Shown one piece after another: positions 1 through 9,295 of a stretch of DNA of 64,000 nt (the stretch's first letter is position 1; each line of letters starts with the position of its first letter). The DNA comes from Peromyscus leucopus (Eukaryota > Chordata > Mammalia > Rodentia > Cricetidae). Below the pieces are notes generated by a model that was not told where the DNA came from, searched no databases, and worked only from the letters and a program-made list of their open reading frames with translations. The translations under genes were made by a program, and so were the position numbers. The DNA lies in assembly GCF_004664715.2 (NCBI RefSeq), contig NC_051075.1:23924715-23988714 (forward strand), in the 5' to 3' direction.

Positions 1-10
1 AGGATCTTTG

Positions 11-378
11 TGAATGATAAGTGTTAGAATTCGGCCCTCACTCCAGCTACATGACTGCACATGCGCAGTTCAGGAGTTAAGCAAGGGGTCGTCAGTGTGT
101 GCTGGTAACTAAATGCGCACAGCGTGGTCACACAATCAGCGCATGCGTGGTGTAGCTCCGTAAGCCCGCTTCACCACGAGCCCTTAAAAAGCCCCACCCT
201 CTCTCTGCTCTCTCCCCCGCATCTTCCCTCTCTCTGCACATGATCCCCTCCCCCAGGCCTGGTTCTCTTCTCTCCCCACCCCCTCCTAATAAAGCTCTGA
301 AACTAATACTGGGTTCTGTCGTGACCGCGACCTTTCCACGCGGTAACCATCGCCGCCACCAGCTCCGCTTATCATTCA
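11..378 (+). mobile_element. LTR, probably class II ERV
   Basis: The ends form a perfect 11-bp inverted repeat (TGAATGATAAG at 11-21, CTTATCATTCA at 368-378). Between them, in LTR order, are GC-rich CATGCGCAG and GCGCATGCGTGG motifs, a TATA-like TTAAAAAG near 184, a long C/T-rich stretch and a poly(A) signal AATAAA at 289. No clear TSD is visible, and the right flank is the tail of a B1, so the LTR may have landed in that B1. The family is not identified; an IAP-like origin is a guess. Confidence 0.6.
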
Positions 379-384
379 TTTCAG

Positions 385-421
385 TAAGGCCAACCAGAAC
401 TATACACTGAGACCTTGTCTC

Positions 422-452
<31 letters not shown>

Positions 453-475
453 CCCACAAACAAACAGACAAAATA
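385..475 (+). mobile_element. B1 3' remnant with AAAAC tail
   Basis: This is the end of a B1 (CACTGAGACCTTGTCTC) followed by about seven AAAAC units. The 5' part is missing, replaced by the LTR to the left. Confidence 0.75.
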
Positions 476-485
476 CATTTTAAAA

Positions 486-660
486 GGGGACCAGTGAGAT
501 GGCTCAGCAGTTAAACGCGCTCGTCACTTGTCACCAAGCCTAACAACCTGAGTGTGATCTCTGGAACCCACGAGGTAGAAGGAGAGAATCAACTCTGATG
601 ACTTGACTCCCACGAACATCCCTTCCCCTAAATGAATAAATGTTACGACAAAACAAAAAC
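486..660 (+). mobile_element. B2 SINE
   Basis: It starts with GTGAGATGGCTCAGCAG, the tRNA-derived Pol III A-box region of B2, and ends in an A-rich tail with AATAAAT. It is diverged, so old. Confidence 0.8.
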
Positions 661-675
661 TTAAGAACCAATGCG

Positions 676-829
676 ACTGCCAGATGTGGTGGCCCATTCC
701 TTTAACCCCAGCACTCTGGAGGCTGAGGCAGGTGGATCTCTCTGAGTTTGAGGCCAGCCTGGTCTATATAGTGAGTTTAGGACAGCCAAAGCCACATAGT
801 GAGACCCTATCTCAAAAGGAAAAAAAAAG
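676..829 (+). mobile_element. B1 SINE
   Basis: The B1 order is complete: GTGGTGGCCCATTCC, CAGCACTCTGGAGGC, GAGGCCAGCCTGGTC and an A-rich tail. Confidence 0.85.
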
Positions 830-990
830 AATCCAGTGATTTGGCTCTTTGGTAAAGACCTCACTGCATAAACCGGTGTCGGAGAATCCAACCCTTCTGA
901 ATCCTCTGTAAAGGTGAGGGAGACAGCTGAGTCCACACAGCTGTCCTCTGACCTCCACAATACACAGTCACACACACAAACATTTTAAAT
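830..990 (+). mobile_element. old B2/B3 SINE
   Basis: B2-like body (GATTTGGCTCTTTGGTAAAG, CTGTCCTCTGACCTCCAC, CACACACAAACATTTTAAAT). It abuts the preceding B1. Confidence 0.65.
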
Positions 991-1355
991 CATAATAAAC
1001 CTGTTAACCCCACGTCTACCACTCCTTCTGACGCTTTTGTGACCTGCTCTTTGGCCTGCCCCCCCAGTGTGGTGGCCTGGGGCTGGACAGTATTGGCTGG
1101 AGGGAAGGAGAGAGCAGCATATTACTAGTGAGACTTGATCCGCAGCCCCCTCAGGCAAGAAGCCAAAAGCTGGGAGAGAACTTATTTGTTTAACCCTTCG
1201 GGAGGCTTACAGCACAGTGGAAATGATTGGGTTCCTGGGCCCTAAGACTGTCTGTGCCTCCATTGTCTCCACCTTGGTCTTCAGCCCAGTCAAGGTCAGC
1301 CAGACTCCGCTGCCCCAGAACCCCACACATCTGTTCTCTTTGCGGGGCCAGGGGG
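991..1355. other. non-repetitive stretch, no gene seen
   Basis: No repeat or convincing coding frame is visible. The open frame entering at 1217 runs into SINE sequence and has no exon signals. Confidence 0.5.
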
Positions 1356-1357
1356 AA

Positions 1358-1645
1358 GGTCTAGTTATCCCAGGCTGGCCTCAAACTTACTATGTGCCCA
1401 AGGATGACCTTGAACTCCCCACCCTCCTGCCTTTACCCCTCCAGTGCTGGTCCAGTGCTGCACCCCTCCACAGCTGGGCATTACCACACCCACCCAGCTG
1501 GTGTGTCCGTTTGTCTGAGACCTGAGCTCACTCTGTATCCCAGACTGGCCTGGAACTTGTGATGTGGCCTCCAACTTGGGACAATGATCCTGCCTTCGTG
1601 TCTTGGACACGAGGGTTACAGGTATGAGCCACCATGCCTGGTTGA
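1358..1645 (-). mobile_element. two old B1-related SINEs
   Basis: Two antisense B1 bodies lie in tandem (about 1358-1498 and 1499-1645), each with the CAGGCTGGCCT or CAGACTGGCCT box followed by a GTGCTGG or GGGTTACAGGT box. Both are strongly diverged. Confidence 0.6.
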
Positions 1646-1717
1646 ATGATAATGGTTTGAAACCAATAAAGTTTATAGTAGCTTACCTGAAAGCAGTGGC
1701 TGATGTAACCACTGAGA

Positions 1718-1812
1718 TTTGTTTTTGTTTATTGAGACAATGTCTCACCATGCAGCCCAGGATGGCCTTGAACTCAAGGTGCTCTTCCTGCATCAGTCTT
1801 CCAAGTGCAAGA
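1718..1812 (-). mobile_element. B1, left part, split by LTR
   Basis: Antisense B1 from TTTATTGAGACAATGTCTCA to CCAAGTGCAAGA. Its remainder (GGGATTCCATGCATG) continues at 2220-2255 beyond the LTR, so the LTR inserted into this B1. Confidence 0.65.
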
Positions 1813-2219
1813 TGTTAATATTCTGATCTGCACCTTGAAATCCCACCCCTTGGCTCTGCCCCACTCCTGACATAAAAGCCTCATTCTAAGAAAAAAAATT
1901 CTCCCCTTCCTCTCTCTCTTCCGCTTTTCCTCCCCCAAGGTGCGCACCCTCAATCTCTGTCTCTCTCTCCCTTCTCTCCTTTCTCTCTGTCTCACTCTTT
2001 CCTATCTTTCTCTTCATCTCTCTATTATAATAAACTCTCCAAGTGGAAGCAACGCCTGGGTTATGAATTACTGGCCACCACCGCTGCCATGCCCACATGG
2101 CACGCGTATGCCCAGCCCTTTACCGCACCTGCCCAGCATGTTTCCCCCATGCCCAGGATACCCTTGGGGGTGTTCTCCCCTGCCCCCGCCCCCCATCCCC
2201 CCCACAATAATTCATAACA
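1813..2219 (+). mobile_element. ERV LTR, copy 1 of a pair
   Basis: It runs TGTTAATATTCTGA to ...TTCATAACA. A long CT-rich tract precedes ATTATAATAAACTCTCC, which holds the poly(A) signal. Start, CT tract, TATTATAATAAAC and the C-rich U5 match the LTR at 6220-6555, so both belong to one family. The flanking short duplication (GCAAGA / CAGGGA) is diverged. No internal region follows, so this is a solo LTR. Confidence 0.7.
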
Positions 2220-2267
2220 CAGGGATTCCATGCATGTATTAGTATACCTTCCTAAGACTGAGGTTTG

Positions 2268-2434
2268 CTTTTTTTTGTTTGTTTTTTGTTTTTCCAGACA
2301 GGGTTTCTCTGTCTAGCTTTGGAGCCTGTCCTGGAACTCGCTCTGTAGACCAGGCTGGCCTCAAACTCACAGAGATCCGCCTGGCTCTGCCTCATGAGTG
2401 CTGGGATTAAAGGCATGCGCCACCACTGTCCAGC
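2268..2434 (-). mobile_element. B1 SINE
   Basis: Full-length antisense B1: T-rich tail, CAGACAGGGTTTCTCTGTC, GACCAGGCTGGCCTCAAACT, then GCGCCACCACTGTCCAGC. Confidence 0.9.
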
Positions 2435-2445
2435 AAGACTGAGGT

Positions 2446-2447
2446 TT

Positions 2448-2525
<78 letters not shown>

Positions 2526-2608
2526 TTCCTTCCTTCCTTCCTTCCTTCCTTCCTTTCTTTCTTTCTTTCTTTCTTTCTTTCTCTCTTTCTTTCTTTCTTT
2601 CCTCTTTT
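2446..2608 (+). repeat. CTTT/CCTT microsatellite
   Basis: A run of TTTC units with a central TTCC block (about 2521-2555), ending at the T-tail of the next antisense B1. It probably grew from B1 tails. Confidence 0.95.
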
Positions 2609-2690
2609 TAGACAGGATTTCTCTGTGTAGCCCTGACTATCCTGAAACTCACTCTGTAGACCAGTCTGGCCTCAAACTTACAGAGCTCTG
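2605..2690 (-). mobile_element. B1 fragment
   Basis: Antisense 3' half of a B1 (TAGACAGGATTTCTCTGTG to CCTCAAACTTACAGAGCTC); the rest is missing. Confidence 0.75.
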
Positions 2691-2769
2691 ATTGCTATTC
2701 AACTCTCACAGATAGTAGAAACTTATTTTTAAAAATACAGAATAATGGCTCTTGCTTTTATTTATTTAT

Positions 2770-2985
2770 CTTTTTCCCTCCGAGATAGGGTTTCACCTTG
2801 TAGTTTTGGTGCCTGTCCTGGATCTTGCTCTGATTTGATTTTTTTTCCAGACAGGGTTTCTCTGTGTAGCTTTGGAGCCTGTCCTGGAACTCGCTCTGTA
2901 GACCAGTCTGGCCTCGAACTCACAGAGATCCGCCTGGCTCTGCCTCCCCAGTGCTGGGATTAAAGGCTGCCGGGTGGCTCCTGCC
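2770..2985 (-). mobile_element. B1 inserted in an older B1 tail
   Basis: A short antisense B1 end (2772-2832, GAGATAGGGTTTCACCTTG) is followed at once by a nearly complete antisense B1 (2838-2978). Confidence 0.75.
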
Positions 2986-2989
2986 TTTA

Positions 2990-3600
2990 AAGTGGAATCA
3001 GGCAGGTTCCTTCACAGGGTAGAGGGCAGAGATGAGAAGTGCTGAGAGGAGCCAGGACTCCATTACAGGTACTTGCGATACTGAGAGCCAAGCACTACAG
3101 GTAGATCAGATAGGCACCACAGTTAGCCATTTGTCCTGAGTGCCTTTGGGACCTGATAAGAGACCAAATCAGGAACATGAATGATACACCTTGTAAGTTA
3201 ATGGGAGACCAAAAGAGGAAAAATAGACCTTGCAGGTCAAAGGTTCTGTTTGCAGTGAAGACAGTTAAGAATAAGTTTCCGTTTGTCCTGTTGTTTGATC
3301 CATCTGCACCAACGTGCTTGATCACATGCACGTGGGAGGTATGTGGACAAGAGATATGTCCCTGATTGAGCTTAATCAGAAATACATAGCTTTATGGGTG
3401 TACCTTTATAAGCCTCGGCAAAATGTGACTTGTGGTCATTTCCTGGGAACCCTGAGGTGGACCTGGCCAGAGTCCATTATCCTGGCCAGCATTTAATTAA
3501 AGAGTCCATTATCCTGGCCAGCATTTAATTAAAGCTTGCTTCAGATTTGGCTTAAAATTGTGGTAGTGGTCTTATTCTCGCCCAGTGGGATCAATCCTGA
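2990..3600 (+). mobile_element. probable LTR, family unknown
   Basis: The layout is LTR-like: TTTATAAGCCTCGG (TATA) near 3409, then two TTTAATTAAAG motifs that could act as poly(A) signals, then a short U5-like stretch ending ...CAATCCTGACA. No edges or TSD could be fixed. Confidence 0.4.
3469..3532. repeat. 32-bp tandem duplication
   Basis: Two identical 32-bp units (3469-3500 and 3501-3532), each starting AGAGTCCATTATCC and ending TTTAATTAA, lie inside the probable LTR and duplicate its candidate poly(A) signal. Confidence 0.95.
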
Positions 3601-4136
3601 CAAATATGATTTCCATAAAACAGGAGTTAGGGCAGTGAGTGAGGAGGATGCTGGGAAAATGGACACTGTAGCCCGAGCGGAGACTGGGCGTCTCACTGCA
3701 GCGGAGCGGCTGGTCCTCATCTGACAGATTGAAGGTACGGGTTTGGAAGGAAGGGGAGGCCAAGGGCACCAGATGTAAGCAGACCAAAGGTAAAGACAGA
3801 ACTGGAGGTGGAATGCCAGACCTGCCACATGACAAACACCTGAGCCACCAGACCTGTCACATGACTGACCTGAGCCACCGCTGACTGGGTAGACTGGTCT
3901 TGAGACTAGAAAGCTGAACACCAGATAAAAAGAAAAAGTTTCCAGTTGTAAGAACGTCCTGCCAACTGAGATTGGCTGTAAAAGCTACACCTGTGTGGAG
4001 ACTGCAAACTGATTGGTATTCAAGGGTTGCATAGGTCAGAACGCAACAGACCCAGAGCCTAGATTGTCTCGGGCTATCCTTCATCTCTTTAGTGGTCATT
4101 TACTATCATTCCTGCAGCTGACTGAACGTCCTTCAG
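3601..4136. other. no gene seen
   Basis: Mostly non-SINE sequence with small local duplications (GCCACCAGACCTG and CATGACAAACACCTG against CATGACTGACCTG near 3820-3870). It may be more of the adjoining ERV-like element. Open frames here lack support. Confidence 0.4.
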
Positions 4137-4138
4137 AC

Positions 4139-4360
4139 CAATGGTTCTCAACCTTCCTAACACTGCGACCCTTTACTCGGTCCTCCTGTTATGGTCACCC
4201 CCAACCATAAAATTATTTCGCTGCTACTTCACAGCTGTAATTTTGCCACTGTTATGAATTGTAATGTAAATATCTGATATGCAGGATATCTAATATGTGA
4301 CCTCTGTGAAAGAGTCATTGGACCGCAGAGGGGTGGAGACCCACAGGTTGAGAAATGCTG
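4139..4360. mobile_element. URR1-type hAT DNA transposon remnant
   Basis: The ends are imperfect inverted repeats (ATGGTTCTCAACCTTCC at the left, CACAGGTTGAGAAATG at the right). Inside are the family signatures CCCCAACCATAAAATTATTT and TGAATTGTAATGTAAATATC. This is the short non-autonomous rodent URR1 form and has no transposase. Confidence 0.85.
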
Positions 4361-4585
4361 CTATAGACTCTCAAGTGAAATCTTCGGATTATATTCATCT
4401 AGCCGACCCATAGTTCCCACAAATCTTAAAGCTAAAAACGTCATCTGATGATGCCTGGAACCTCCAGAATTCTGTCCTCTTTGCTGTAACCCATACATAC
4501 ACCTGCCGCCCTCACTGGTGCATTTGGTAAATACATTTATTTAAGAGTTTCTTTTGTTCTGTTACTATGAAAAGGTCATGTAACT
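4361..4585. other. no gene seen
   Basis: Single-copy-looking sequence without a recognised repeat. Confidence 0.5.
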
Positions 4586-4587
4586 GA

Positions 4588-4835
4588 ACCAGGGCAGGGT
4601 GGAACATGCTCGTCATCCCAGCACTTGGGCAGTAGAGGCCGGAGGACCAGGAGTTCAAGGCCGTACTTAGCTACATGGGGACTTTGAGAACAGCTTGGGC
4701 TGGAGACCTTGTCTCAAAAAAAGAATGCAATCCAACTAGGGGTGGTGGTGCGCGCCTTTAATCCTAGTACTCAAGAGACCAAGGTCGGTATCTCTGTGAG
4801 TTCTAGGCCAGCCAGAGCTGGCTCAAAAAAATAAC
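4588..4835 (+). mobile_element. two old B1-related SINEs
   Basis: A PB1-like copy (about 4588-4725, CCCAGCACTTGGGCAG ... TTGTCTCAAAAAAAG) and a truncated B1 (4733-4835, GTGGTGGTGCGCGCC ... GAGCTGGCTCAAAAAAA). Confidence 0.7.
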
Positions 4836-4871
4836 AATACAGTCCTAGCAGGCCTAAAATTTGAGTGCTGC

Positions 4872-5030
4872 TGCTAAGTGTGGTGGCCCATGACTTTAGT
4901 CCCAGCCCTTGGGAGGCAGAGGCAGGTGGATCTCTGTGAGTTCAAGGCCAGCCTGGTCTACAGAGTGAGTTCTAGAACGGCTAAGGCTATAGAGAGCCTT
5001 ATCTATGTTTGACCCCTTCTCAAATAAAAA
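4872..5030 (+). mobile_element. B1 SINE
   Basis: GTGTGGTGGCCCATGAC, TTGGGAGGCAGAGGCAGGTG and AAGGCCAGCCTGGTCTAC; a diverged tail carries a small insertion. Confidence 0.85.
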
Positions 5031-5251
5031 CAGAGTGACCAAGTGCCTGAGACCAGATAGGCCGGGGATCCAGGGGAAATAGTACTAATATTCTGCTCAA
5101 GCCATGAAAAGACTCACAAATTCTGCTACACCTACCTAGGTCAATCAGTGTCTTTCTCGGTCATCATCGGAGAAGCCACAGTAGATGAGAACACTACAGA
5201 GACCCAGTGCTGGACAACGGGCAGACAGTGGGTGACCTTGCAACACTCAGT

Positions 5252-5360
5252 TTTTGTTTTGTTTTTGTTTGTTTGTTTTTAGAGACAGGGTTTCTCTGTG
5301 TAGCTTTGTGCCTTTCCTGGAACTCACTCTGTAGACCAGGCTGGCCTTGAACCTAGGAGG
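5252..5360 (-). mobile_element. B1, 5' truncated
   Basis: An antisense T-rich tail and GTTTCTCTGTGTAGCTTTGT through CAGGCTGGCCTTGAACC; the B1 stops there. It is of the cricetid GTGCCTTTCC type. Confidence 0.85.
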
Positions 5361-5438
5361 TTCTTTGTGTATATATTATGGCTTCTGGTTTTGTGTTTTC
5401 ATGGGGTTCCTGTATCTTTGAACATGTATCTCTGTGTT

Positions 5439-5498
5439 TGTCTTAGTTAGGGTTTCCATTGCTGTGAAGAGACACCATGACCACTGCAACTCCTTTTA
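5439..5498 (-). mobile_element. type 2 ACACCATGACC repeat fragment
   Basis: TGTCTTAGTTAGGG and AGAGACACCATGACC are the antisense start of this rodent LTR-like repeat. It is cut off by the B1 to its right. Confidence 0.7.
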
Positions 5499-5677
5499 TT
5501 TTTTTTGTTTTGTTTTTTGCTTTTTTTGTTTTTCAAGACAGGGTTTCTATGTGTAGTTTTGGTGACTGTCCTGGATCTCACTCTATAGACCAAGCTGGCC
5601 TCGAACTCACAGAGATCCACCTCTGCCTCTGCCTCCCAAAGTGCTAGGATCAAAGGTGTGCGCCACCACACCCAGCT
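5499..5677 (-). mobile_element. B1 SINE
   Basis: Full antisense B1 from the T-rich tail (CAAGACAGGGTTTCTATG) to GCGCCACCACACCCAGC. Confidence 0.9.
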
Positions 5678-5929
5678 GGAAAAAAAATCTATTTTTAATG
5701 AAAAGAAAAATAGAGGAAAAAGCAAAAACAAACAAAAAAGCTAAACTTTGAGTGCTGCCAAGAAAAAGCCTGAAAGTTCTCATGAAGCCTTGTCTTTCTG
5801 TCTTCCTTCCGATCTCAGGACATCCTGATGGGCTTTTTACAGCAGAACCGCCTACCGCCTGCCTTCCCCGAAACCAACCATTTCCTGTGGTCCTTCCTGT
5901 GGTTGCAATGACACACTTCTCACATTTGT
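5678..5929. other. no gene seen
   Basis: An A-rich start, then ordinary sequence; no repeat or exon recognised. Confidence 0.5.
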
Positions 5930-6078
5930 TTGTTTATTACTTGTTTATTGGGGGGGGGCACAGGACAACTTCTGGGACTTGGTTTCTTTTCCACCATGTG
6001 GGTTTCAGGGATCACACACAGGTTTTCAGGCTTGGTGGCAGTCACCTTTTACCCACGGAACCAGCTTGCTAGCCCATA
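5930..6078 (-). mobile_element. B2/B3 SINE, old
   Basis: Antisense B3-like body: CCACCATGTGGGTTTCAGGG and a degenerate antisense A-box end TTACCCACGGAACCAGCTTG. Confidence 0.6.
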
Positions 6079-6219
6079 GTGGTGGCACACGTTCTATGCC
6101 CGTAGTTTATGTGGCTCGGTGGGCAAGATAATGTGTCTATTACCCCATGTTCTAACTGCCAACAACGGTGACTATATTACCTTTCATGGCAAAGGACAAT
6201 TAAGTCTGCAGATTGTAGA

Positions 6220-6555
6220 TGTTAATTTTCTGACCCACCCCTTGAAGGTGCAGCCCTGAGTCCTGACATAAAAACTTCTTTTTAAGGAAAAACTCCTCCC
6301 CTTTCTCTCTCCCTCTCTCTCTCTTTCCCTCTCTTTCTCTCTCCTCTCCCTCTTTCCTACCTTCTCTCTGTCTCTCTATTATAATAAACCATTTCCTCAC
6401 GGATGGAGCATCCATCTGGGTTGTGACGGTCCGCCCGACACCCTGCGGCCATTGCCTGCATGGTGTGGGTTGCCCACCAGCCCGCCGGTGCATCTGCCCA
6501 GCACGCCAGCATGTGTCCCTGCACCCTCGGGATCCCCGTGTAATATATCGTAACA
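6220..6555 (+). mobile_element. 5' LTR of an ERV, copy 2 of a pair
   Basis: It runs TGTTAATTTTCTGACC to ...ATATCGTAACA. ACATAAAAAC (TATA-like), a CT tract and TATTATAATAAACC (poly(A) signal) match the LTR at 1813-2219. Unlike that copy it is followed at once by a primer-binding-site-like motif and a leader, so this is the 5' end of a proviral element whose 3' part is missing. Confidence 0.8.
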
Positions 6556-6556
6556 T

Positions 6557-6574
6557 TGGTGCCAGTGACTCCGC
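6557..6574 (+). other. retroviral primer-binding site
   Basis: TGGTGCCAGTGACTCC lies one base after the LTR end. TGGTGCC is the start of a tRNA 3'-end complement (as for tRNA-Phe), but the rest does not match well, so the primer is uncertain. Confidence 0.5.
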
Positions 6575-7440
6575 AGGGATCCTCCTGGCACGTATCTCTT
6601 GCCTGCCATCAGCCTGAGACACTCGGCGCCCTGGAACCGTCCACACTCACACATCCAATACCAGCATAATCGGTAAGTCCTCCCCGCTCCCCCGCTTTTG
6701 GTAAGCCTCTCTTTTGGCCATTTTTTCCACAGACAAATGAGGATTCGCTCATTTGTCTCTCTCGATCGTGGGGCTGGCACCACATGTCTTTCAGGCTCTA
6801 AGCGCCTGTGTGATTGCATATGGAGGCAGCCTGTGCCCTCCACGGCCCATGGCCTTCGTGAGGACGGTCCATTGGCTATCTTGAGCCGTTCATTAGTCCT
6901 CGCTGACTCTCTGGGACCCTGGAGGTCAGTCTCCTTTCCTTTCGCTCACTGGTACCACATGTCTTTCTGGCTCTAAGCCCCTCGGACCTATGCCCTCCAC
7001 GGCCCCATAGCCTCTGTGATGACGGTCCATTGGCTATCTTGCGCCATTATACCTCATTGTGGGAAAATGCACACTACTCAATCCCAGCTCCTTCCCCATC
7101 ACCAACTCCCCATGTTCCTCCAGCCTCCGCTAAGCAATTACATCATCACCTGTCGCCAGGTGACATGTAAAATTGCCTGCCAGGCAAAGCTTGCTCTCCT
7201 TGCCTCTAATTCCTGTCCTTGCTTCTAATTCTACCTTTTGAACCTTTGCCCTCTGTCACTTGACTCTGTTGCCAGGACCTCCGGTTCCACCCTCGGGACT
7301 TTGGTGTGCAGCCCTGAGCCCCACCCACCGGCTGCTCCATCACTGCTCAGAGCCAAGCCTCTCCTCCCTTCAGCAGTCTTTCCTCTACTGCTGCAGCTAC
7401 CAAGGCTTGAGAGATGGCCACGTTAACTTATTTCTGACTA
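6575..7440 (+). mobile_element. ERV leader/internal region, non-coding
   Basis: It continues from the primer site. It holds two imperfect direct repeats, 6772-6894 and 6949-7050, sharing CACCACATGTCTTTC or TACCACATGTCTTTC, GCCCTCCACGGCCC and GACGGTCCATTGGCTATCTT. No long frame like gag or pol is present; the element is truncated before 7440. Confidence 0.6.
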
Positions 7441-7448
7441 ACATTTAT

Positions 7449-7496
7449 GTGTGTATGTATGTATGTATGTATGTATGTATGTATGTATGTATATAT
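7449..7496 (+). repeat. GTAT microsatellite
   Basis: About eleven GTAT units between the ERV remnant and the L1 tail. Confidence 0.95.
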
Positions 7497-8150
7497 TACT
7501 ACTTTTTTAATTAAGAAAATTTTTTCATTCATTTTACACACCAATCAAAGATCCCCCTCTTCCCTCCTCCTGCCCCCCAGCCTCCCCCTCCCAACCAACC
7601 ACCCAACTCCCCCCTACAGGAAGGCAAGGCCTCCCATGGGGAGGCACATCCAGTAGAGGCAAGTGCAGCCCTTCCCCCTGCCTCAAGGCTGCACAAGGTG
7701 TCCCATCACAGGGAGTGCACCAGGGACGGAGTCTGATCCTACTGCCAGGGGTCCTCCCAAGCAGATCCAGCTACACAACTGTCTCGCCATGCAGAGGGCC
7801 TAGTCCAGTCCCGTGTAGGCTCCACAGCCGTTGATCCACTTTCATGAGTTCCCACTAGTTTGGTTTGGTCATCTCTGCAGGTTTCCCCATCATGATCCTG
7901 ATGCACTTGCTCATGGAATCCCTCTTCTCTCTTTTTAACTGGACTCCTGGAGCTCAGCCTGGTGTTTGGCTGTGGATCTCTGCATCTGCTTCCATCAGTC
8001 ACTGGAGAAAAGCTCTGTGATGACAGAGTATTCACCGATCTGATCACTGGGGTGAGCCAGTTCAGTTCAGGCAGCCTCTCCACTGTTTCTAGTAGTCTAA
8101 GATGGTGGCCCTTCCCTAAGATGGAGTCTGCATTGCCTTCACACACACCG
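7497..8150 (-). mobile_element. L1 3' UTR/end
   Basis: The antisense tail (TTTTTTAATTAAG) leads into the C-rich L1 3' end (AAGATCCCCCTCTTCCC). Known rodent L1 3'-UTR signatures follow: AGGCAAGGCCTCCCATGGGG, AGAGGGCCTAGTCCAGTCC and GTGTTTGGCTGTGGATCTCT. No ORF2 is retained. Confidence 0.85.
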
Positions 8151-8340
8151 TTAGTCCAGGCTGGCCTGGGACTCACTACAGAGGTGAGCTGGATCTCCAC
8201 TTTTTGATCCTCTGCTTCCAGACCTCCAGTGCTGAGGTTCCAGGCTGTTCCACACCACACTGTGCCAGAGAGCACCCCCGGGCCCTGCCAGGCAGGCAGA
8301 CTGAGCAACACTCCCGGTTCCAAGCTTAGAGAGATTTGGC
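8151..8340 (-). mobile_element. possible diverged B1-like piece in L1 3' UTR
   Basis: GTCCAGGCTGGCCTGGGACT and TCCAGTGCTGAGGTTCC resemble an antisense B1; the rest is unclear. Confidence 0.35.
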
Positions 8341-8566
8341 ACAACCACAGCGGTTGTGATATACGTGGCACTCTAAACTGTGTGGAGCTCAAATTCTCTC
8401 CGATGCCCTTTTTTCACGGAAGCTATCTTTAGTTCAATTTGCAAAGATTCCTGTGTCATTAAAGAGTACTCCTCATTAGAGATGAAGTTCAGATCTTCAG
8501 AAATAAAATAAATCTGTTGAACTCTACCTACTTCTTTTCAGTGGCTTTTACCTCTCAGCCTGAAGA

Positions 8567-8640
8567 CAGCTGGGTGTGGTGGCCACACATCTGTAATTCC
8601 AGCCCTCTGGAGGCTGAGGCCCAGCCTTTACCACCTTTCA
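8567..8640 (+). mobile_element. B1 fragment
   Basis: GCTGGGTGTGGTGGCCACAC and CCAGCCCTCTGGAGGCTGAG, then truncated. Confidence 0.7.
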
Positions 8641-8956
8641 AAGACAACTGGCAGACAACATCTATACTGTTCTTTCAAAGCTTTTTTTTTCCTTTAAAAA
8701 AAGATTGAAAGCTCTAACAAATTTACTTCCTGCCACTTAACCTTCAGAAAAGGGAAGTCGGAGCAGCATTCCAATTTCAAGTGTAGGACTCTTTCCCTGA
8801 ACAAGTTAGCTACCCTCATAGATACGGCTTCCTCAGTGATCTTAGAGGGTATCTACAAATGTATAGTGCACAGATCACTTCATAGATCTTCCCAAATCCT
8901 TTGAAGTTCAAACAGTAGTTTAAAATCTTTCTCAGTTTTGGGGGCTAGTGGGATGG
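8641..8956. other. no gene seen
   Basis: Repeat-poor stretch of about 315 bp with no frame or site I can support. Confidence 0.5.
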
Positions 8957-8957
8957 T

Positions 8958-9114
8958 GTCTTTTTGTTTGTTTTCGAGCCAGGGTTTCTCTGTGTTGTTT
9001 TGGTGCCTGTCCTGGATCTCACTCTGTAGACCAGGCTGGCCTCGAACTCACAGAGATCCGCCTGGTTCTGCCTCCCCAGTGTTGAGACTAAAGGCAGGCA
9101 CCACCACCACCTGG
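8958..9114 (-). mobile_element. B1 SINE
   Basis: Antisense, of the GGTGCCTGTCCTGGATCTCA subtype, complete to CACCACCACCACCTGGC. Confidence 0.9.
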
Positions 9115-9142
9115 CGGGATGGTGTCTTGGTTAGGGTTTCTT

Positions 9143-9290
9143 TTGCTTTGTTTTGTTTCTTTGAGGCAGGGTTTCTCTGTGTGGCCCTCCCTGGCCATCC
9201 TGGAACTCACTCTGTAGACCAGGCTAGCTTCTAACTCAGAGATCTGACTACCTCTGCCTCCTGATTGAAGTCATATGCCATCAATGGCCC
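9143..9290 (-). mobile_element. B1 SINE, older
   Basis: Antisense: TGAGGCAGGGTTTCTCTGTG, TAGACCAGGCTAGCTTC; a diverged 5' end. Confidence 0.8.
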
Positions 9291-9295
9291 TACCT

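Noticed and set aside
1217..1525. 102-codon frame
   Set aside because: It runs from single-copy sequence into an antisense B1 and gives no recognisable protein.
6200..6843. Two 148-codon minus-strand frames
   Set aside because: They are antisense to the CT-rich LTR and leader; composition (RERE, GERE runs) reflects the CT tract.
7739..8392. 217-codon minus-strand frame
   Set aside because: It lies in the L1 3' UTR, which is non-coding; open by chance in GC-rich sequence.
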